Source: Archilochus colubris (Eukaryota > Chordata > Aves > Apodiformes > Trochilidae). From it: a stretch of DNA of 64,000 bases. Location of the stretch: contig CM041083.1 in the NCBI GenBank assembly GCA_023079485.1, positions 62,687,810 to 62,751,809 on the forward strand, written 5' to 3'. This document shows positions 40,083 to 50,720 of the stretch, piece after piece; within the stretch, counting starts at the first letter, position 1; each line of letters opens with the position of its first letter. The translations under genes were made by a program, and so were the position numbers. A model generated the notes under the pieces. It saw only the letters and a list, made by a program, of their open reading frames with translations. It searched no databases and was not told where the DNA came from.

Positions 40083-42482
40083 AAAATAGGTTGTAAATTT
40101 TATCTGGAAGTAGATCCTTTTTTCCCAGCCATTTACCCAGAGATGAAATTCAGTAGGAAATGCCAATATCTAATACTTGTGAAACCAAACGTGCCCCTCA
40201 GAATGAATGCTGGCTGTTGCTGTATCAGCTGAGATCTTTGTGTGTTTCCACACTGCAGCTGACCACGTCTGTGAGTCCAGGGCTGCTCTGCAGAACTGAC
40301 TGCCTTGGTGCTGCTGCTCCTCATGTCTTGGGCTGGCCAGCCTCAGCATTGCTGCTCTGGGAGTTTGGGCAGAACAAAGAGCTGGATGGAAAACTTGATG
40401 GCCTCTCTTCAAGGGGCTTGTGTGGCAAGGGTGCACTAGAGATGTGGGTTATGTAGACCCTCTAGCAGCCTGCCAGGAAATCCAGGTAAAGCCCTGTAAT
40501 TTGAAGAATCTTTGTCAAGCCCAAGATGCTTTCACCAGATGGTCTAAATTTGATGAATCAGTGTTTTTGTGCCAAACCAAAATTTTGTCAGAGAATTCCT
40601 GACGGGTTCTAGCTGGAAGCAGAGTGACAGGAAGTAGGAGCTGGAGTGTTTGTGTGAATCTGATTGAACATAGACTGAAATGTGATCCCACAACTTGTTT
40701 CAGTAAAAAGATGACCCAAGTAATTTATGGACACATGAGTCAGGTAGGTACTTGCCACCTGAGAATTTTAAATTAGGAAAAACAATACTGAGAACCAGCA
40801 ATAACCAGGTTAGTGGGAGAGGAGGGCTGTGAGCTGGGAAGTTACGGAAATGGAAGACCAAGAGGTAGACTTGGTATGTCCCACAAATATCATCTCTTTT
40901 CCAGCAGGTTGAATATCACAGGCAAGTACCAAGGGCATGGGCAGAGGTCAGCGAGGTAAAGCTAACAATTTTGTCTTCTCCCTGCTGTGTTGCTTCTACC
41001 AATCCTGTTGTTTCTTAAGAAAGATTCCTGTTGAGAATGCACTGTATGCCAAGGAAGTGGAAGAACGAAGCAGTTGATTATATTCAGCTAGCTGGGAGGC
41101 TGGAAGGAGATAGCTGAGAACAGTATTAGAATTGCCTGTAATTTAGCTGTCTTTGTAGCCACGCCTGTCAGATTTTGAGAAAGATAACAGTGATAAGCTT
41201 CACATTTCAGAGTGATGGAAAATGTGGCAGAGCCTTTTAAGAACCTGAGACCCCATGGCAATCCAGGAGACTTAGCTTTGCTGCTTATTTCTGAGTTAGA
41301 AGCTGTAAAAAATATTTTTAAAAAGAGATAACCCCATTTGAGCCCTGGGTCTCCACAGCAGCACTGACAACGGAGCTTTTAAGTGCTGTTCCATTGACTT
41401 GGAGATAGGGAGATTTTACTCCATCTGAAGATTCACCATGCTTTATCTCCCCTTCTTTTCTTCTCCTCTTTTAATTTTCTTTTCCATTCCCCTAGTACTT
41501 TCTCCCTTTGACACTGTGTCTCTTTTTATTGACTCCTTTTCATTGATGAAGGTCAGTGTGTTCAAAACTGGCTGTTGATTTGTGCTGCCTATGACACGTC
41601 AAGGACCTTTTTGGAGATATCTTAAAAGCATCTCATTTTCAGAGGTGCTGAGCAGCTCTTACTGTGTTCCAGTGCTGTGATAAAAGCCCAACTCCCCTGT
41701 AAATCAGGCTCCTTGAAAATGTTTACAGGCAGGGGACTCAAGCACAAGTAACTCAGAATTAGTGAACAGTTTGGAAGTTTGGTATAAGATTTCTTACTTT
41801 GAAGGAATGATTTTGGTTTTTTTGTCTTATAGACACATTTTTAGTCTTTTGTTTCCCCCCTTTTTTTTTTGCTTAGGTTTGTTACTTCTTATAATTCAGC
41901 TTTGCTGTGATCTCTTTCTCTTTCAGGATGTCAGACCCCATACTTGTGCTCATCCTGTCAGTTCTCTGCTACTCTTTCTGGTAATGCCCAGTGCTGATTC
42001 CTGAGGCCATTTCTGTTCTCTAGAGAGGTTTCAGGAGAAATGTCTGCAGAGTTACTTGAGCCAGTATCAACAAAAAAATAAATTTCCTTGCATTACAATG
42101 TACAGAAAACACACCTAAGGAGATGTTTCTGTCCTAAAAGAAATAAAAGTTAGAAACAGGCAAAACTTTTTCATGAGATGTATGGGATCATGAGACAGAT
42201 AACAATAGAAGGAAACTTTTTATTTGAGCACTTTTACCCCTTCCTCTACAGCTTGGCATCATCAGCAGGACACGTAATGGTGGGGAATAAAATAGTCAGT
42301 CTCCTTCTCTCCTGCTCCCCACCAACTTAAAATGCAAAACTTAAATGAAATAATCTGATTTGTCTTTCATCATCTCTGGGAGTCTTGGTCACCCTATAAT
42401 AGCCCTGGGAAAGGCATAATCCATTGAATTTTCTGTTGAGTGAGCAAAATACTGACCTTCTATGATTTTTTTTTTCTTACAG
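40083..42482 (+). other. Intron 1, last block up to the short exon
   Basis: Intronic DNA with no gene or recognised repeat. Its final 35 bases form the acceptor of the short exon: branch-like TACTGAC at 42450-42456, a pyrimidine tract at about 42465-42479, and CAG at 42480-42482. Confidence 0.85.
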
Positions 42483-42563
42483 GAATGAAACTGTTTTACA
42501 CCAGTTCTGTTGCCCAGCAGCTGATGCAGAGCAGAAGCCTTCAACTCCGGACTCCTCATCAAG
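42483..42563 (+). CDS. IQSEC3: IQSEC3, short internal exon (81 nt, phase 2-2, possible cassette)
   Basis: The first base completes GAG with the GA left by the previous exon. The codons then read [15 protein letters not shown], followed by a Ser/Pro-rich tail [11 protein letters not shown], and the last two bases (AG) make Ser with the T of the next exon. The first 15 residues match human IQSEC3 right after RRPE, as I recall it; the tail does not. The acceptor is strong: a TACTGAC branch site with its A at 42455, a T-rich tract, and TTACAG. The donor, AG then GTGGGA, is weak. The length is a multiple of three and both junctions are phase 2. Skipping would therefore replace 28 residues (counting the split Glu and Ser) by one Asp without a frameshift. 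The Cys-Cys pair and flanking acidic and Pro/Ser residues suggest an exposed linker; no domain is recognised. Overlapping longer open frames here are chance. Confidence 0.92.
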
Positions 42564-42787
42564 GTGGGAAATTGCTGCCAGCAACACCTTTTATTTTCCA
42601 TCCCCTATTTCCTTATAATTCATCACTAATCTTCCTGCCTCAGACGAAACTCATATTATACACACCCATCCTCCTCCATCCCCCTTATGTTCCATGTTCT
42701 CAGCACTGCTGTGCCTCTTTATTCCCTCCCAGAGATAACTGTTCATACAGTTGTGCAATTGCTCATGAATCTCCTCTGACCTCCACT

Positions 42788-42807
42788 CACACACACACAC
42801 ATGCATG
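42788..42807 (+). promoter_or_regulatory. (CA)7 tract joined to TGCATG, possible splicing enhancer
   Basis: Seven perfect CA units (42788-42801) run directly into TGCATG (42802-42807), 225-244 bases downstream of the weak donor at 42563. CA-repeat RNA binds hnRNP L, and UGCAUG is the RBFOX site that promotes inclusion of an upstream exon when it lies downstream. The motifs are visible in the sequence; their use here is inference. Confidence 0.45.
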
Positions 42808-42979
42808 TCCAAAAACGTACTTTTACCCTCTCTTCAGATATATTCTATCAACCCACATCCATGCTGGTACCATTTCCTACCCTTCTGCATCACTTTGTCA
42901 GTCACATCTGCACTTCACTCTTCTCCTGCAAATAAGTTACCCCACATTGTAAGATGTGGAAGCAAACACCGTTGTAGAA

Positions 42980-43045
42980 CAGAAAGACAGAAAAAGTCTG
43001 AAAGAAAAAAGAAAAGTCTGACAGAAAAAGAGAGACAAAAAAAGT
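42980..43045. repeat. Purine-rich imperfect tandem repeat
   Basis: Two to three copies of a GAAAAAGTCTGA-like unit separated by A-rich spacers. Low complexity in intron 2. Confidence 0.75.
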
Positions 43046-43434
43046 CACCAGACAGACTCAGGGTTTTGTTTTACACCCTGAGACAGAGTTGGTGGGTGAG
43101 TAGTTTTTCATGTTTTGAAATGGTCTGAGCTTGCCAATAAAGGACAGTTATAGATGGGTGCTATTAACTATCAATTTCTATCTACTGCAGCCAGGTATGG
43201 GCAGTTGTCATAGCTCTCCTTCATCTCTTGTCACTGAATGACATCAGTGCCAAGACCAAGGGGCCCAAGGAGCTTCTAAACTACCTGAGGTGCACATACT
43301 GCATATAGCTTCCATGCTTAGCCTTCTCCCTCTGTTCTCGCCTTCTCCTTCTCTCGCAGATTCTTACAGCTCTATCTCACAGACCTACTCCTTTTTCTCA
43401 TGCCTCATCACACGTCAGCAGCAAACAGGTTTCT

Positions 43435-43481
43435 CTTCATCACACTGCTAGACTGAGGATTTGCTTCATCACACTGCTAGA
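43435..43481 (+). repeat. 18-bp direct repeat with 29-bp period
   Basis: CTTCATCACACTGCTAGA occurs at 43435-43452 and again, identical, at 43464-43481. This is a short local duplication. Confidence 0.9.
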
Positions 43482-45279
43482 TTTTTACATCTGACCTTTG
43501 CCATCTGTATAAGAAGTCTGGGCTGAATTGCAGGAGTGAGGCTACAGCATTTTAAAAACTATATTTCTATTGTTTGTTTGGCTCACTGGAGCAGACTGTG
43601 GTTTCTGATTTCCTTCCAAGGAAAAGTGTGAGTACTTGACAACTGTGAAGAGAACAGGGTTGTGTGAGGGGTGTGTATGTTCAAAAGTAGGGTTCAGCAA
43701 CACTTGGAGACTGTGTAAAAAAGCAAGACCCCTCATGCCCATTTGTGTATGAAGATGGAAGGGCAACTCCCATGATGTCTGTGCTGGGGCTTTCATGCAT
43801 TAGTAGTTTATGACAGTCTGTGGGACATCTGCAGCTGCATCTCTGTGGCAGATGGGGAGATGCTGGTAAGGAAGAAGATGGATCAGCAGGAGTTTCTGTG
43901 GTAGGGACATCCACTTGTCCGTTGTATTTCTGGAGAGAGAGAGAGTTTGGTTATGTGCTTTATTTTGTTTGAACCAAGGCTCAATTTTGCCATAGGTGTC
44001 TATCTTCATACCCTGATCCTTGACCCTGCCCCATCCTTGTCTCAGCCTCCTTCTTATTTCTTATCAGTTCCCTTAGTTTCTAGCATTTTATTATCTTACA
44101 AGTCTGTCACTCCTACCGTGTTTAATCTCTAGGGGGATTTTTGTCATGCTCATGCTTCAGGCTGTCTTTTTGTCTCAGAGGCTCCCAAAGGCCCTACCCA
44201 TCCCTTGAGCCTGCCCTCCTTGCTTTGGGGACCACCAGGTTTCTCACCTGGCGTTTGGCAGGTAAAATGAAGAGGTAGTAATAATTTGTTTTAGTAATTT
44301 AACAACTTTGACAGGCAGCATCCAAAGATGAGTCTGAGCAAGGAAAGTCTGAAGTGGGGATGAATGACAGTGACCCTGTGCAGCATCTTGTGTTTGGGCT
44401 TTGATTTAAGTGGCTTCTCATACTGATCCATACCCGTCCATTATTATGTCTTTTGAAGCTTATCCGCATTCTATAGATCTCCTGCTTACCTTATATTTTT
44501 TCCTCCAAGGCTTTATATTGCCCTCTCTATTTCCAGTGCCCCCATACCCCAATTGCAGTCCTGACTATGTGTGACACAATATTCTCTGTTGAGATAGAGA
44601 TGGTTGAAGCCATCATGGCTATTTGAATGTGAGAAACAGGCACATAAACCCTTTGCTTTTTGAAAGAGATCAGCTTTTAATGTGATCTCTTTATGTGACT
44701 CTTGCACGTGAAAAGACCATCCCTACTTCACCCGCACAGCACGTGCTGGACTAATAAACTTACTAGTTATCTTTATGCTGGCCAGAAAACATTCCCTGGC
44801 CTCTGGCAGGTCCTGCAGTCTGCCATGTGCTTCCTTCATTTCTAAGGTTACATGTACAATGCAGTGAGGGGGGGAAAACCATGGTATGACTGTGGAGCTG
44901 ATGTCCATAGCTGACAGCTATGCTGCTCTGGAATGGCTCAGTATGCTGCTGGGAGAAGATCATCAGATCATTTACAGAGCCAGTCATCCTGCTCAAATCA
45001 TTAAAGGCTCCCCATTGAACCAAGGCAGTAGAAAAGACAATCAAGACTGAAATATGTGGGTCAGACAGCCTGAATAGGCAATCAGTTCCTGGGTGAGCCA
45101 GGCATATCCCTAAATAAGCTCATCAGGGCCCTTGATGGGAGAGCCTGGGACACAGGGGCTCCCTGTGCAGCTCTCCTGAGCCCTGCTGAATGGACAGCCA
45201 GTCACAAGTGGTGCTGCGGTGAATTTGATAAACCAGCTCGGGTTTATTCTTTCTTTTCCCTCTCCATGATCAGGCATTT

Positions 45280-45560
45280 CTCTAAATGAGATAAATCCTG
45301 TCAGAACTGATGCCACTAATAACCATCAGCCATCTAGTTTTAATTAGAGTTTGCTTCATTAATGCTCCAACTCCTCTCTGTGCAGCAGATTAAATAATGT
45401 ACTTGCAGCTCATTTACACAAACCCCCAAACTGCAGGGCTGAGCTGCAATCCTTTAATTAAACAGCCCGGTTGATCCCTACCGCTGCCTCGGCTCATCAC
45501 TCTAAGCCGATTAAAGAGAACAGGGACTAATAAAGAGCATAAACAGGGAAGTGACTCTCT
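45280..45560. promoter_or_regulatory. Candidate conserved enhancer, homeodomain-motif cluster
   Basis: Within about 280 bases there are TAATTA at 45341 and 45455, ATTAATG at 45358, GATTAAA at 45389 and 45509, and ACTAATAA at 45316 and 45527. There are also several CpGs at 45466-45510, where the surrounding intron has almost none. Dense homeodomain-type sites, preserved CpGs and lack of repeats are typical of vertebrate conserved non-coding elements. No alignment was possible, so conservation is inferred, not seen. Confidence 0.4.
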
Positions 45561-48500
45561 TCTCTTCAAGGGACTTGGAGACTCCAGTGGTGATCAGCTG
45601 CTTTCTCCTCCTTACCAGGAACCTAACCTCAGACCACATCACTTCTGGTTCGTGCACGTTCCAGCCTTATCTCACGGAACAGAAATTCTTTGAGAGACCA
45701 AGAGAATGTGGGCAGCAGGAGGTTAATGAAGCAGGGACGGTGAAGATAAAAAGGGAGGCATCAAGGCAGTCAGAAGAGTGATTGCCCGACTGCAGGAGAG
45801 ACTCTGCAAGAGCAACCATACTGCCCAAGTGTGGAGCAGTAGGAGAAAGGCATAACAGTAGGAGGTTGACTATCAGGGACAAAATTTTGCCCCAGATTGT
45901 GATTTGCGGTGGTCATTGTCGTTCTTCTGTGGTCTTCCTGATGTTTGTCCTACAAAGTTTCTGACTCTTTCTTTGCTACTTCTTCAGGTAAAAATGCTTT
46001 GGCTTCACTTGAGTAGGAATGATTAGGAACATGCTTGCGTGTAATCACTCTGTAGAAGCAAACTTGATGAGGCTGTTGAGATCAGTCACTCTCATATTGT
46101 TCTGCTTTACTCCACTGACTGCCACAAGCAGTGTGTTAGCTCCCTTCTCTCCCCCTGGGGAGAGGAGAGGGTTACAACTTCATGAGTTTAGTAATGCGAA
46201 TTTTTCCCTGGCTGCTTAGTTGCACCAGCAATCAGCATGACTGGTGCTGTAGGCCGTGAATATTAGGAAACAGATTTGATCCCAGAATATGTCCCCAGGA
46301 AGCTCATAGCCAGAGTACAGCCGCAGGCAGATTGATGCTGTGAAACTACTAGGTCTTCCCTATTTCAAAGTGCAGTGTAAATCCTGGATGTGAACCACCG
46401 TTGTCTCCACTGGATTTGTATACCACTGGCTTTGTGACCAGAATCCATCTTGAATATTGAACTTCCACTGGGTATGTCAAAGATCAGCTTAAAGGTAATG
46501 AGACTCCATGGATGGCAGTAGGAGCTAACCCTGCTCCTTTAATGAGGTGCTGATTAGACTCTGTTTTAGCCAAACCTTATAATTTCATAAAGCAACTTCT
46601 CTTTTCCTTTCTGGTTTCTGCCTCTTAACAGCAGGGTTTCATTCTAGGGATTTGAATAGCCTAGTAATTGCATTTCCCATTTCTCCCAATCTTGTACAGT
46701 GGAGACTGGCATCCCAGAACAATGACCCTAAAATATGTCCAGCAGCAGCCCAAGTCTAACAGGATTACATACCATTTTCCTTTGTGTCAGGTAATAGGAC
46801 TGAGATGAGAAAGATTTGTTTCTATTAATGTAATGAGAGGAAATGATGGAGTCACAATTGGAGGGAACAGTATATTCATTCAGCTGCCTTTCATAGGCTT
46901 TATGGAGACTGCCTCTGCCTCTGGCTTGCCTGTGGTGCTTAACGGGAAATCAGGAGAAATTCATCTCTGCTCCAGCGGTGGGAAAAGTTCTACATAAAAT
47001 TTCAAACACTTGGGGCAGATTCACTTTGGCAATGGAGATGGGGATAGCAGGCCTGAAGGATCATATCTCATGGGGAGACTAGACGGGGTCTGGGCATATT
47101 TGTGTGAAGGGCAGGATTGGATGCCAGATAGCTCTTTGTGAAGGGAATAAGTTCCACCTGCATTTGTGGAAGGCAGAAGGTTTTCCCTATCTGGAAGAAG
47201 TGCAGATGAGACCTGACTTCCTTTTAAGTCAAAGGATGCAAGAGTTCTCCCAGAAAGAGGAAGTGCTGGGGATCTGAACGGAGTCTTCTACAAGGACTTG
47301 GGCATGTAGTGAATAGAGGGTTAGGGTCTCAAACATCTGTGGAAACATCAGTGGAAAAGTTGGGAAAGCTTTGCTCATATTTTCCCATAATATTTCCTCA
47401 CTTTCCAGTAGGGAGACTGCTGCTTAGATCAGGGTTGAAACACAATTAGTGCAACTGGCAAGTGTTTACTTCATGATTACAGACCAATTAAATAGTAACA
47501 CAATGTAGTTCAGACTTCAAACAGCTGTGTACTGGTTTCAAAAGTGCCTGCTGGATTAGTCACTGTCACAGATTGGTTACTGCCTGGCATCATGGCACCA
47601 ATTAGTTGTAAGGAGATGTGTAAGCCGTTGGCTACACCTCTAACCCAGCCTTCCTTGCAATTCTGGCTAAATTCCCTCTCGTCCCACTTCTGACTTACCA
47701 AAGTACTCAAAAAGAAATATGTGTTCTTTCTGGCAGAGGCCCCTTGTGCTTATTGCTCTGTTTTTGCATGGGAGGGTGAAAAGTAGATGGACAGATTTTG
47801 TACAGTTCTTTGAAATCAAGCCTTCAAACATTTTTTCTTCCCAGCACTCTGAGCTGCATAAGGGGATGCTACACACGAAGCAGCACATGGTTAAAAACTA
47901 ATATCTGATTTCATGCACTTCTGGAGGTCTGCTATCTCTGACTCTTTGTGTCTCCTGAGCTCTCTGTTTCCATTGGAAATGCATTTGTCTCTTGTTCTAT
48001 GAAGTCATGCTGGAAGGCATTGGCACAAAAAAGCCATGAATATTATCCACTGTACTGTCACAGCATCATGTCCCTCTCTGGCTCCCCACTGCTGTAGCCC
48101 AGGAGCATCTTTCCTCCCAGTACAGCTCTCACATTGCCCTTGGGTCACTCTAGGTCCTCTAAGAGTTAGATATGCCTGAGAAATCCATGAGGCTCTATTT
48201 GGGCTGTGAATGCCCTACCCCTTAAGGTAGTCCCTGAAGTTGATGAGAACTGAACCTCTCTCCAAGTCAGTTTTCCTTTTACATACCCTTAAAGAATCTT
48301 GATAAAAATAGGTGGGGAATGATGATTTTCCACCAGTATCCATTACTCTTTAAGCACTACAGAAAAACAACTGAGCTACCAAACATTTTGTCTGAACTTG
48401 TAAAAGATTGACTTGACCTGATAGAAAGAATGCAAATCCAGTTCATGGAAAATGGGAAATTCTGGCAGGATATTGGATATCTAATCTGTAGGTTAGTGCT

Positions 48501-50552
48501 TCCTCTCAACTCAGAGATACTCAGTGGCTTTGGCACAGCTGTGAAACATGATAATGATTCCAGTCTGTATCAGATCAGATATATAACCTACCACACAAAA
48601 CATCATTGTAGCTCTGACCAATTGGCCTCCAGCTGTCAGTGTCAAGTTCAACCTCCTACAATTAGTCGACCATGGAGGCTGAACTCTCCTCTGGTTCTTA
48701 ATGGAGAGCACTCCAGGTAGGGCTTACAGCACCTGGACATGCCTGTGCAAAGCAAGCCTTTATGCCCTGTACTGTGCCCTGTGTGCTCTGAGGACAAACA
48801 ACTTCATATATGAAGCTCTTCAGTCTAACTTCTTTCATTAAAGTCCTCCACAGCACTGTTTTTGAAAACACATGGGAGAAGTTTGGGCAACACTTCTGCT
48901 TTGTTAGCACATCCTGTTTGTGCTTCTTTCCTCATGTCTTTTCCTTATTGAGGTCACAGGCATGAAGAGGATTTTTTTCTGCTTCTTAACAGCTCATCTA
49001 GTTCTTATTCTTTCCTTGCTGTAGGCTTAATAATCCTGTTCAAGATATTACGACTGGAGGTTGTGGGGATGCTACAAACAGGCAGGGATGGGTCAGCAAA
49101 GTTCAGATAAATATTCCCCAGGCTCACAGTTGTCAGAGTTTGATTTTAGTCTGACACAGAGATGTGGGTGAGGAATGACGTCTAGACCTAGATCTGAACT
49201 CTTCCTGAACTTGGGAGTGAGCAGATTGCTTGCTTTTTATGAGTCTTTCGTACAGACAGGAATGGCAGGAATAGCAGCTTTATTTGCTTTGCAGGAGCCT
49301 AGAACCACAAAGGTATTTACTGCATGTAGATTTGGGGGAAATAGAGAAACACAATTGTAAGCAAAAAATGTTTTAGACAACCTCCTTAACATTGTAGTTA
49401 CAAAGAACCTTGGGAATCTCTTGCAGGGAGGTATAGTTGGCAATTCTTCTGGTACTATGACCTGGGAGGAATGGCTCTTTCTGGAAGCATCCAAAGAAAC
49501 AGGAGGTGAGTTTCAGATGCAGCATCTTAGTCCTGTAAAGGAGATCCATCAAGACATTTTGGCACTGTCTCCCACACAGGGATTTCTCTGCTTATTCTCT
49601 CCAACAGCTGGTGCAGCCACTTTCAGGCAAATTTGGAGAACATGAAGGTGGAGACGTAAGGAATAGATGTGTTCTCCAAGAGAAAAAAAAAATTCTTTCA
49701 GAAACCAGCGTCTTCCTGTGATACTGGGTGCTTTGTTCGTCTCTATCAACACCTTTCTTCATGAAGGAGGAAGATGGCAGAAGAGAGGCCAAAGAAAACC
49801 TGTCTGAAGCACCCACTTCTGAAACTGTAAAGATATCCATCAGACCCATGTTTTCTGAAAGTCTGAAGCATTATCCATCCACTGGATGGCCACGTGTTCT
49901 TCAGTTCTTCCTCTTCTCCTGTTATTTATGTTGCTTACATGGCTCCTGCCACAGAGGAATTCAGACTTCAGTTCAGGTGCTTGACATTTCTTGGGCCACT
50001 GCACCAGTAATGTCAATGAAGGAGACTCAATCATAGCCAACACAACAGTTGTGGGAGCCACTTTCAACAGCTATTGAGATCAGTTAGCTGCTTTAATACT
50101 ATGTGATCCATTCGTGGCTTGCAGATGATATTCATGTTCTCTCTCATATATTGCAAAGAATTCCCTGCTCATAACTTGGTAACTTCTTGGTACCAGTAGA
50201 ATGCAACATAATACCTGCTGTATCCTGTGTTTTCTGTGTGATAACTCCACAGAATTGCAGGAGAAGAACTATTAGAGCTTTGAAATAGTTCTATATCTAG
50301 CATTGGAAAAAAAGGCATAGATAGTTGATGAACCATCTGTGATCGTGGCTCTTTTGTGCCATGGTGGACAGTGGTGGAGCTCACACCATTCTAATCCTCT
50401 ACTGTTCCCATGTTACCTGATCTGCACCAGTCAAGATGCACCCACCTGCAAAATTGAGCCCTACCACATCTTTTGTACACTATGGTGTGTTCTGTTGAAC
50501 TTTACAAGTGGTTTCTGTGAACGCTCTGTCCACACACTTATTCATGGCTTAT

Positions 50553-50720
50553 AAGGCAGAGAGAGAGAAGGCAAAGAAGTGGAAAAAAGAGCCAATGTAA
50601 AAGAAAGGGAGACAGACTCATGCCAACAGAGGTAACTTCTACCATAAAGAGAATGGATGACAAATATGCTATACAGAGAAGGAGAATGGCAGGAGAAAAG
50701 GAGCAGGAAAAGCAGGAAGT
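50553..50720. repeat. Purine-rich (GA-rich) low-complexity region
   Basis: About 170 bases dominated by A and G on the plus strand, with no regular unit. Confidence 0.7.

Larger units (their letters stand above)
42564..45279 (+). other. Intron 2, first block
   Basis: Pyrimidine-rich intron immediately after the short exon, then (CA)7, a purine-rich repeat and a small direct repeat, all listed separately. The open frame running 42440-42952 is out of frame with the exon and uses T-rich intron sequence, so it is not a gene. Confidence 0.8.

Noticed and set aside
42440..42952. 170-codon plus-strand frame spanning the short exon
   Set aside because: It is in a different frame from the IQSEC3 exon, runs through the acceptor and pyrimidine-rich intron, and its peptide is low-complexity.
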